Positions 1-8,225 of a DNA stretch of 19,970 nt are shown piece after piece. The notes beneath the pieces were generated by a model. It had not been told where the DNA came from. It made no database searches and saw only the letters and a program-made list of their open reading frames with translations. Within the stretch, counting starts at the first letter, position 1. Each line of letters opens with the position of its first letter. Source of the DNA: Entamoeba invadens IP1 (lineage: Eukaryota > Evosea > Mastigamoebida > Endamoebidae); the NCBI RefSeq assembly GCF_000330505.1, contig NW_004443767.1, forward strand, positions 792,916 to 812,885, written 5' to 3'. Both the position numbers and the translations under genes were made by a program.

Positions 1-1452
1 ACAAAAAAATACATTTAATCGTTAATAAGAAAGACATTTATAAAATCAATAACGTTATTAGTTAATATATATTCAAATCATAAGAACATATTTGAAATAT
101 AACAGAATAATTCATTTGATAAACAAAATTGTTTGTTCTTGTAATTTATTAAAATAAATTAATATATCAATTTGAAAAATAAAATTTAAATATTATTTAA
201 ACAATTTTTGAGACTCGGTTTGAATTAATAAGTTTCAAATCAAAAATAATTTAGAGTCAGTCGATAAACGTTGTCTGTTCCCCAAACAATGTCTATTTGA
301 CAAAAAACAATTGATTTTTGTATTAAAAAACGGGAATTAGGTAAAAATGAAAAAACTGGGAAAATATTGAAACAACGATTTTTGGGTTTTTCAAAAAATC
401 ACCAAATATTCCATTTATAATGGTCTAAAAATTGGCAGACAACGTTACAGACCAGACAACGTTTAGCAAATGACTCTAAATTTTATTGTTGAAATATCAA
501 ATTTATTTTTTTTAATGTATTTTTTACTTTTAATACAAAAGAAAAACTAAAGTTTTTTGATATCAAGGAAAAAACAGTATGATCTATATATTCATTCACG
601 CTTTTTAGTCCATTTACGTTAAATTATTTTAGTTGAAGCAACTTTTCATTTTAAAAACTGTTTGTATTTTGAATAAATTATATTATTCTTGTTATTGTCA
701 AGACAAAAAATAATCAAACTTATTAAAATAAATTTAATCTAAAGTCAAAGTTGTTTATTTATATATTTTTTGTGTAAAAAGCCGTCTATTTATGGGTTTC
801 GCCAATAATTTTGAATAATAATATTTATTTTATGTTAATTTTCAAAGCGATAATTAATAAAAATAACAGACTTATTAATTTTAAAGAATTTTATAAATTC
901 ATAAATTTTGTTTATCATGAAATTCTTTAGTTCAAAAAACAAAAAAACATCAAAAAATAACACCAAAAAGCATATGAAATGGTTAATATGATTATACGAC
1001 AAACACAAAAAGTTAAAAGTTAAAAATTTTTGCAAAATCATTTAAATACATTTTTTAGATAATTCCAAACAATTATCACTTCAATGTTGAACAACTCTAT
1101 GCTTACAAAACCCTTGAAATGAATAAATAAAAACAAAAAATACCCAGTGCCGATGGCTATATTCATTTGAAGAAATACGGAGACAATACAGTCAAAATAA
1201 TTCATATTTTTACGACTTTGTTTTACAACTCAAATTTGAATAATTTATTAAAAACAACCCTAGTAAAAACAAACTTTTATTAAAAGAAATTTCAAACTTA
1301 AATTTTTTTAAACACCCATATATGACACCACTTTTTTGGTGTGAAGAACAACGCGAATAAACATCAAATGATTCAATGTTGTGTCCACACATGACGAACT
1401 CTTTAAATAACATAAAAAATGCTTTCAGAAAACATTTTTAAAAAATAAAAAA
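1..1452. other. AT-rich stretch without a recognisable gene
   Basis: I see no supported gene here. The sequence is dominated by A/T runs, and the short open frames on the minus strand at 835-1041 and 1210-1413 are hydrophobic or T-derived, of a length expected by chance at this composition. The one structured element is the inverted-repeat unit at 250-480, listed separately. The segment 1141-1175 is slightly less AT-rich and can be read as a short peptide (ADGYIHLKKYGD), possibly an upstream remnant of the Tc1-like relic that follows, but this cannot be shown. Confidence 0.6.
250..480. mobile_element. MITE-like unit with about 28-bp terminal inverted repeats
   Basis: The left end (250-277) starts TTTAGAGTCA and runs into AAACGTTGTCTG. 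The right end (453-480) is its inverted counterpart, starting CAGACAACGTTTA and ending TGACTCTAAA. The outer 10 bp match perfectly, the inner 13 bp match perfectly, and only a few bases between them differ. A second copy of CAGACAACG lies at 436-444, so the right arm is partly duplicated. The 231-bp unit has no ORF and sits in AT-rich DNA, as expected of a non-autonomous DNA transposon. The family cannot be assigned: the flanks are too A/T-rich to define a target-site duplication. A chance inverted repeat of this length and non-A/T content is unlikely. Confidence 0.65.
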
Positions 1453-1770
1453 GCAACGCAATTTAATTTCAACGAGACGAGCACTTCCCATAGTTTCAAA
1501 ATAATATTTTTATTGTAGCAAAGTCTGACTACTGCCATAATTTCTTTGTTTCTCCCAGATTTCCAACCCATTGAGCATTTATGGGAAATCTCGAATAAAA
1601 ATAAAAATAATATTCAATTATTCACATCGAAAAGAAATTGTTTGGTGTTCCAAAAACATGAATCAAAAATTTTCAGACGCTTGTTTATATTTCGATGAAC
1701 TTGATTAACACACGCTTTTAGATGTGTCGCAAACAGAGAGGTGGATCAATTGGGCACTTTTGGATTTTAA
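1453..1770 (+). pseudogene. Tc1-like (DD34E-type) transposase relic
   Basis: One reading frame from 1453 encodes a remnant of a Tc1/mariner DDE transposase, the nuclear enzyme that cuts and pastes its own element. The diagnostic block is LPDFQPIEHLWE at 1552-1587, matching the family motif SPDLNPIEhLW; its Glu (1573-1575) is the third catalytic residue. Upstream in the same frame, ETSTSH (1474-1491) sits where the family has DNAPxH, so the second catalytic Asp appears changed to Glu. About 32 residues separate the two acidic positions, close to the 34 of Tc1 elements. An in-frame TAG (1516-1518) breaks the frame. Downstream, GGSIGHF in another frame (about 1740-1762) resembles the C-terminal 'GG..T.Y' end of Tc1 transposases. 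The N-terminal DNA-binding domain and first Asp are not recognisable. The element is old and dead. The motif is strong; the edges are uncertain. Confidence 0.65.
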
Positions 1771-1863
1771 ACAAAATTATTTTTAATTGTTTTGATAATA
1801 AAAACACAAAAAATAAAAATTGTAAAAAATTGGGTATTTTCAATATATTAAAAAATTCAGTCA

Positions 1864-2211
1864 TTCATTACCCATACTTCCAAATATGTCAAGATTCTGA
1901 ACAAAGACTGATATTACAAACAATGTTATTCGGTCTCCAACAAAAGTGCTTGAGAGGCTATATAACCCATCCACAAACATGGAATACTCTCCATTCAAAT
2001 ATCAAAGCTTTGGTCTCAATTTTCAATTGAAATTATGAGCTATGCGACCAAGCATCTTGTCAATAATGTAGACACTTTCAGAACCATTTTGAAAAAGGTG
2101 AAAAGTATCAACAATTGATGTGTACATTTCTTCTTGATTCGTAATTGCATTGATTATTTGTTTCACAAAACTTTATTACGAGACATCTAGAGTTTGGAAG
2201 GATGGAATTTT
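1864..2211 (-). pseudogene. Unidentified coding relic, one frame with four stops
   Basis: A single minus-strand frame stays readable for 116 codons with only four interruptions: TAA TAA at 2173-2178, TGA at 2023-2025 and TGA at 2002-2004. The longest open parts are 49 codons (2026-2172, containing NQEEMYTSIVDTFHLF and IIDKMLGRIAHNF) and 46 codons (1864-2001, containing FVDGLYSLSSTFVGDRITLF). The residue mix, with G, D, E, S, V, W-poor and helix-forming, is protein-like and unlike the F/I/N/K-rich translations of the surrounding DNA. I do not recognise the family. There is no start codon or upstream signal that I can defend. The opposite strand is also open for 102 codons (1722-2030, ATG start), partly overlapping the end of the Tc1-like relic; I judge the minus frame the better candidate on composition. 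Confidence 0.45.
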
Positions 2212-2394
2212 GTTTTAAGACCACAAATGCTTCTAATTGCTGAATATAACATTTTTATGTTGTTTTATATTGTTACATAAAATGTTTTTGTTTATCACAA
2301 TATATTAAAATAAAACCGTATATATTATTATTTGTTTTGTTTACAATTTATTTAAAAATATGCAATAGAATTATTGTGTTTTTTTAAATGGTAA

Positions 2395-2571
2395 CTTGCC
2401 AACACACTACAGAAAAACCACCCCAAAGTAGTGAATTTTTGGAGTTTGTCGACGTGTAATTATCTTGTATAAATTGGAACTATTATAAAACAATGTATAG
2501 TAAGTATGGTGATTTCTTTGGAAGTGTTTGGGATGTCTCAAAAACAACACACTTTCAGAAAAGGTAGTTAA
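2395..2571 (+). pseudogene. Weak coding trace, one internal stop
   Basis: This 59-codon frame has one internal TAA (2470-2472) and a less AT-rich composition than its surroundings. Readable parts include NHPKVVNFWSLSTCNYL and EVFGMSQKQHTFRKG. No start codon, domain or family is recognised. A second short readable block follows at 2685-2789. They may be parts of one decayed gene, but a chance origin is not excluded. Confidence 0.25.
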
Positions 2572-2684
2572 AAACTTAAATTAAACAAAAAACAGTCAGT
2601 ATTTAAAAAACAAATAATTAAATAATTTATAACGAATAATTAAAAAACATAATTAGCTTTAAATTAATACAATGTTATGTTTGT

Positions 2685-2789
2685 AATATTATCTTCAAAG
2701 TCGGTGTCAAGTGGTTTGAGTCTGACTTAATGAACATTCCTATGGAAAAAACATGTATATTTTCATATACATGTTTTTCTGACTCATAA
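2685..2789 (+). pseudogene. Short coding trace overlapping a perfect hairpin
   Basis: This 34-codon open block reads like protein (IIFKVGVKWFESDLMNIPME, then Cys-rich) and ends at TAA 2787-2789. It has no clear start and no recognised family. The last third is made of the inverted repeat at 2747-2778, so the apparent coding there could be incidental. Confidence 0.22.
2747..2778. repeat. Perfect 14-bp hairpin with 4-nt loop
   Basis: The left arm AAAAACATGTATAT (2747-2760) pairs perfectly with ATATACATGTTTTT (2765-2778) around the loop TTTC. A further outer pair, TGAGTC (2717-2722) and GACTCA (2781-2786), is also inverted. The stem contains G/C pairs and is longer than expected by chance even in this DNA. 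It could be a fold-back element, a transposon-end remnant or an RNA 3' hairpin. Confidence 0.6.
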
Positions 2790-3718
2790 CGAGCCAGCAT
2801 ATAGTATGGTGCTCATTTTTTTTAAATAGTTAATATGTTAATTTGTTTAAAAACATGTTTCCACGAAAAAACAATTTCTTACTTAAATGGGTAAGGCGCT
2901 TAATTCGTATTAACAATGGTGAAATGCAGAAAACATTTTTAATAATTTTGTTACTTATTTGCAAATGACGCCTCCAATATCATGTTTTATAAATGTGATT
3001 TATTTTTTGTTGTTATCTCAAAGAGATAACAAATTTAACACATGTTATCTTATTATTACCACATTGAACCATTTTTTGTAATTTGTCGTTTGAATATTTG
3101 TTGCATTTTCCGTTTCGTTGATATTTTAATTTGTTTTTAAAATATCTTTTCATAGTATAAATACATTTACATATATAGATAATATTTTCAAGTTATTGAA
3201 TATAGACTTGTATTTGTAAATATACTCCATTTGGTCATATTAATATAATTTGGAGAAACAATCAATGATCTTCAGTTGTTATACTTTAAATCTGATATGT
3301 TAGATCATCAAATTCTAGATTTAAATATATTTTTTTTCTGTTTTTTGATTTTCGTATTTTTTTATCAAAAAAAAGATATGATAAATTATTTAAATTGTAT
3401 TGAAACACAAGAACTTTGCGTTTTAATATACCACGTTTTGATTTTTTGGGTTTGATATTGTATTCAACGCACACAACTTGTTTTGTTTTTGTTTTTAAGA
3501 AAAAAGAATGCAATAATAATGAATTTAAATTGTGCAGTTTATTCTACCAATTAAAAATGATCAATACAACGCCGTTGTATCTCTTTTTGGTATTTAGTCA
3601 TTTTATTGATATCTATTAAAATTACAATTAATTGTATATTTTAAATTTAAAAAATATTTTTTTATTTTATTTTAATTTATTACAAAAATTAACATAAATG
3701 TTAATAATTATATAATAG
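2790..3718. other. AT-rich stretch without a recognisable gene
   Basis: No supported gene. A short readable plus-strand piece near 2880-2970 (LKWVRRLIRINNGEMQ) may be another coding trace. A 10-bp hairpin lies at 3010-3032. Open frames at 3286-3513 (minus) and 3416-3619 (plus) overlap each other on opposite strands and have the composition of translated A/T-rich DNA. Confidence 0.5.
3010..3032. repeat. 10-bp hairpin with AAA loop
   Basis: TTGTTATCTC (3010-3019) and GAGATAACAA (3023-3032) are perfect inverted copies separated by AAA. A third related string, GTTATCTTATTATT, follows at about 3045. Function is unknown. Confidence 0.5.
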
Positions 3719-3934
3719 AGTTGGTAGGAAAAAGTCTGGCTCGATAAAAAAGTCCAGCTCATTTGCAAATTATAGTATAATATAACATTAGTTGCTATAA
3801 TAATGAAAACATTTTGTATTATTTCAAAAACATTAATTAAAAATCCAAAAAACAAAAAATAGAAACTAATAATGAATGGTTGTTTACAATAAAATATAGT
3901 TATTCTTATCGAGCAGGATTTTTTTCCATCAACT
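3719..3934. mobile_element. MITE-like unit with degenerate 29-bp inverted repeats
   Basis: The left end (3719-3747, AGTTGGTAGGAAAAAGTCTG then GCTCGATAA) and the inverted right end (3906-3934, whose reverse complement reads AGTTGATGGAAAAAAATCCT then GCTCGATAA) match over about 29 bp with roughly five differences, including a perfect GCTCGATAA core. The 216-bp unit holds no convincing gene. A 101-codon minus frame (3667-3972) runs through it, but its translation is F/I/Y/N-rich. The ends differ from those of the unit at 250-480, so this is a different family. It looks like an old non-autonomous DNA transposon. Confidence 0.5.
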
Positions 3935-5004
3935 ATAGTTTTAATCGAATAATTAATTTGTGTTTTTATCATTATGTAAATTAAAATAATATAATTAAAG
4001 TGACTTCTCAGGGAGTAAAAATAGGGTGCGCAACTATTGAAAAAATATTTGCTATTTGCCCATTTTTAACACAAAATTATACTTTGCTAATTGTTTTATT
4101 TTTACGATAAATCACCATCTACAAAATTTTGAAATATGAGATTTTATTCAAAAGATATGCCATTACAACCAAAAACAAAACTAAAAAATGAACCAATTGA
4201 CATTTTTGTTATTATGCATTTTAGTTTTATAAACAACTTTTACTTTAAATCTTTAATGCAAAAATATTCGTGTTTTTAATTGGTAACAAACTGTTTTTCA
4301 AAAGTCCGTACTGTGGTGTCCAGAAATTTTGCGTTTATGTTGTTTATTAATTTTGGTAATCGTTTTTTTGAAATAAATTTCGATTGTTTTTTCCAAGTAA
4401 AAAAGAGAAAAACAGTCTTCAAAAAAACAATTATTATTTGAGGAATTTTTAAGCATTAAAATACCATATTAAATTTTTGAAATAATGTTTTTATGTTTCA
4501 GAAAAAAACATGTGACTGATCCTATAAGGGCATTTTATTATAAAAAGCTGATAAAATAAATTCCAAAATTTTTGGAAGTTGAGCCTTCATTTATACAAAA
4601 TAAAATAAATAACAATCATAAAAATATCAAGTAATATTGATATTCTAATGGTGTTGTCACAATAATAACTAGGATATCAAAACTTAAAATTATTTAATAT
4701 TTGCTTTAATTATTTTTTCTAAAATACTTTATTTTATTATTTTTTGTTTATAGGAAACAACCACACTTTTTATCTTTAATTGAAAATGGTATTTTAACAA
4801 AACTGATATTAATTAACAAATTGACATAAACAACAAGGTGAATACCTTTTCCACCCAAACCCGAAATAATCTATTCATAAAACTATATAAATGTTATTGT
4901 TTTTACTATACATTTTATTTTTTATTTTTTTATCAATTTATTATTAAACCATATTTTTACTAAAAAGAAAAAGTATAAACTTTAACTTGAAAATAAAAAA
5001 CCTG
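3935..5004. other. AT-rich stretch without a recognisable gene
   Basis: I see no gene, RNA gene or clear repeat. There are many A/T homopolymers. It may contain the 5' end and terminal repeat of the Mutator-like element that follows, but no inverted partner was found by eye. Confidence 0.5.
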
Positions 5005-6079
5005 ATGGAAGAATTTGTAGATGATATAATTGTTTTGAAAGACAAATCTTTTGAAACTCTCTCTGATGATATGAAATCATTTATTCAAAATTGTGACTTA
5101 AAACCACAAAAGGTTGAAAAGGGTTACAACGCTATACAAATTCCAATTATGTAAATTGTGAAAAATAAAAGAACAGAAATGGATTTTGTTTCTCAAATAC
5201 ACTCAAAAAATTCTCAATGGACTACAATTACTTTTGGGTACAAAAATCGTTCGCAGTTTGACAGATGAAATCAAAAGTTTCGCATTTTACAATTTAAACG
5301 ATTATGAAATTCAAATATATGCAGCAAAACACACACACACAGTGATGGGTCTAAACAAATATACACCTGTAAACACGAAAGTTGTAATTCTCAAATAATA
5401 ATATTTATAAAACATTGTTTCATTTTTGCAATTTTCTTCGATCCTTGGCATTGTGGACACGATGAAACTATCAAACAAAAAAATTCATAATACAATTTCA
5501 AACGAACTTAAACTTCAATTGATTGAAGATGCAAATCTGGATATTCCGAGTTTTGTTTCTAAAATTAATAGACATCTCACTTTTGTTCCAAAAACTTTAT
5601 ACAGTGTAAGATGTCAATCAAAACGATATGATACTAAAAAACAAGCAGAAAAATTAAATCAGTTTTTAGGATCTGTCAATGGATATAACACTGTTGTATT
5701 TGTTGATATCGAAACCCGTTTTCTTGGATGTTTTTGCATTGACGTTTCGTCATTACATCAGTATGATTGTTCTTGTATTGCAGTTAATGACACACATTGT
5801 AATAATAAGTTCAAAAAACCTCTTGTTGCATTGGTATACAAATTCAAAAATAAAACGAATTTATTATGTTTTGGATTCATTAAAGATGCAACAAAAAATT
5901 CATTTGTGATGTTTTTTGAAGAACTCAAAAGCGAACTTGAAAACATCAACAAAACACCACTCGGTTTTACTTGTGATAGGTCAGAATCACAATCATTTGC
6001 TCTTGTTACTGTTTTTGGTGAGACTGTTTAAATTCGCCATTGTTACAATTATGTTGCAAAAATTTGTTTGAATGTATGA
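5005..6079 (+). pseudogene. Mutator-like element (MULE) transposase relic
   Basis: This is the remnant of a MULE transposase, a nuclear DDE enzyme. Block 1 starts at ATG 5005 (MEEFVDDIIVLK) and, after an in-frame TAA at 5152-5154, continues in frame through 5179 (MDFVSQIHSKNSQW). A frameshift near 5245 leads to block 2, which ends in an HTH-type zinc-ligand pattern (AAKHTHTV, 5318-5341) typical of the FLYWCH/WRKY-like N-terminus of MULEs. Stops at 5396-5401 separate block 3, readable from 5426; its first ATG is at 5462. Block 3 holds the MULE catalytic domain: VNDTHCNNKFKKPLVALV (first Asp near residue 122 of the block) and GFTCDRSESQSFAL (second Asp near 184), then VFGETV. An in-frame TAA (6029-6031) is followed in the same frame by IRHCYNYVAKICL, the expected C..H-type motif. 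The rest of the C-terminus, including the catalytic Glu, is missing. N- and C-termini are broken, so the element cannot transpose by itself. Confidence 0.72.
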
Positions 6080-6240
6080 CTTAAGTTAAACATAAATTGG
6101 TTTTTATTTGTTGTAAAAAAACACAAACTTAAAATAAATAATTAATTCAATTAAATATATCGATTGAAATTTTAATAAAAATTTACTATTATAATTAATT
6201 TTACATACTATTCAAACTATGTTTTTTATTTTAAAGTTGT
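6080..6240. other. AT-rich spacer
   Basis: Short A/T-rich spacer between the MULE relic and the coiled-coil relic, whose tails converge here. Nothing is recognised. Confidence 0.6.
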
Positions 6241-8107
6241 TTGTCGTTCAGATCCACGCCAGCCTTTCTGAATCGATCGTCCAATTCTGCAATTCTCATT
6301 AACCTTCTTTAACTGGTTAGTGTGTCTTCTTTAAATTTGATTGTGTCTTTCCAACATTCTTTATTTTAATGTTGATTGTTTTGTTAAAACTCTTCTCTTT
6401 TTTGTGTACATTTTCGCTTCTTGGTTTTAGTTAATTGCTCTGTGGTTTTTCCTTCTCTGTTCCAATTTTGTTTCATATTTCACTTTCCGTTCAGCAATTG
6501 AAACTCCAGTAGCATCAGCGTTCTTATTGGGTTGTTCTTTCAAGATCAAGTTGTTTTTTCAACTTAGTCAATTTTTTCTCGAATGTGTTCTTCGACTGTT
6601 AGCAACTTGTTCAAAAGTCTCCAATTCTGTTTTGATTTCAGACATTACGTTTTCAATATTATTACACTCATCTAATTATTGGAGTTCATTCTTTGTCCTC
6701 ATCAATTATTCTGAAATGGCTTTGTAGTCTATAATAGTCTTGACTTTCTTTTGTTCAGCCACCCAAACGTTCTTCAAACAGGTTATAGCTCTTACCATGG
6801 TCTTAGTGGTATCTTACTTCTTTTTACTTTTTGGAGTTTGAGTCTTTATGTAGTTTTATCTTCTCTTGATCAGGTTCAGTCGTATCGATATTGAGTCCGT
6901 ATTGGTATTATTGTATTATTGTCACCGTTTGCAAAGTCAAATTGCTTTTATATCATGTCGGCTTTGGGATTCAAGTCATTGATCATCTTGTTTATTTCCT
7001 CTGAATTGCTTCTCATTTTTTAGCAGTTATTTAAACAACTTGTACTGTCAATTTATTCACTTTTTAGTCGGCTTCTCCTTATATTTTTTAAGTTGTTTTA
7101 TTCGTCAGATGTGAACTGGACTTTTTGCAATTTGCTTTTAATGGCCTTCAAGCAACATTCACGCTTGAAGATTTCTGTCTTTATTCATCAAATTGTTCCC
7201 ATTTTTCAGTGATTTTAATGTTATTGTTGACTACAAAAGCTGGTGCACTGATTTGCACTTGAAATAATGAGAATTGTGTTAAATATTTGATTTTGTTATT
7301 CCAGCTTTTTTATCAAATTGGTCGGTGGCAGTCTTCTCTACTTTAGCGTTGTCATTTAACGCTATTTTCTCATGTGCGTCAAGCGCTTAATAGAATTAAT
7401 TATATTCATTTTCAAGTTTTTACTTTATTCGTGTTGAGTAATTTAAAAGGTATTTTATTCATTTTTTAAGATTGCAACATCTTTTTGGTTCATATTCAAT
7501 TTGATACAAGCAATATTGAATACATGTAGTCTTAATGTGTTTGGGTTTAAATTAATAGTCAGCTTTTAATTATTTCAATGTATCAGAACCAGGAAGTCCA
7601 TTTTCTATTCTTTATTACAACTCAACACTCTTCTGCAAGAAACATGCATTCTTAGTAGAAGTTGAAATGGTTGCCAATTTCTTCTCAGTTTACAACTGTT
7701 GATTGTACCTGTCTCTCAGATATATTTTTGTTCTGAAAGATTTGTATATCTAATTTCCCTTCGTTATCTTCAAAAGTCAATCAAGTCTTCAATCAGTTCA
7801 CTGTTTTAATTGGAAAAAACATATTTTGTATCATTCAAAACTGCACCAACGTTTGCATATTGATTACTTACATTATAAAATGGTATTATGAGAAGTCTTA
7901 ACTTAGTTCTCAAACCCGATAATAACGCCAAAATTCTTATGTAATCACTTATTGTGATCTTTTGTATTACATTTTTCGTGTTTTACGCGTCTTCTTTAGG
8001 TGATAAAAGATGTGTATCTATATACTCTGTGTTTTTATTTGACTTGGTGATAACACTACCTTTTTAGAAATGGCGGCTTAATGTTCAGCAATTTCATTTG
8101 AATTCAT
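6241..8107 (-). pseudogene. Heavily eroded long coiled-coil protein gene
   Basis: The minus strand over about 1.9 kb is less AT-rich than its surroundings and gives protein-like translations in every part, although no open frame of normal length survives. A plausible start is ATG at 8107 (MNSNEIAEH). About 8035-7805 reads ITISDYIRILALLSGLRTKL and NQYANVGAVLNDTKYVF. One frame from 7680 to about 7290 carries many stops but reads LDAHEKIALNDNAKVEKTAT. From 6840 to 6550 one frame reads WVAEQKKVKTIIDYKAISE, then NVMSEIKTELETFEQVA. The end (6302-6243) reads MRIAELDDRFRKAGVDLNDK. The charged, Leu/Glu/Lys/Gln-rich heptad-like sequence suggests a long coiled-coil or spectrin/BAR-like cytoskeletal protein; I cannot name the family. 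Most in-frame stops are TAA or TGA where CAA (Gln) or CGA (Arg) would fit. Plus-strand frames here, such as 6527-6727, are shadows. Confidence 0.6.
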
Positions 8108-8225
8108 TTCTTTTTATTCATAACACCACAATGAGTTTCTCAGTATGTTATTGGTCTTCTTGAAACTTCATATTAACCTATTCAGGATAAAACAAGCGAC
8201 TATTTAAGTTTAACAAATGAACAAG

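Noticed and set aside
1722..2030. 102-codon plus-strand ORF
   Set aside because: Its first part overlaps the Tc1-like C-terminal remnant and the rest lies opposite a better minus-strand coding relic; the translation resembles no family.
3667..3972. 101-codon minus-strand ORF with ATG start
   Set aside because: It runs straight across the MITE-like inverted-repeat unit and has F/I/Y/N-rich composition; best explained as chance.
5329..5341. CA microsatellite
   Set aside because: The short CA run encodes the conserved HTHT residues of the MULE N-terminal domain, so it needs no separate call.
6527..6727. 66-codon plus-strand ORF
   Set aside because: The opposite strand reads as the charged coiled-coil relic; the plus translation is a shadow.
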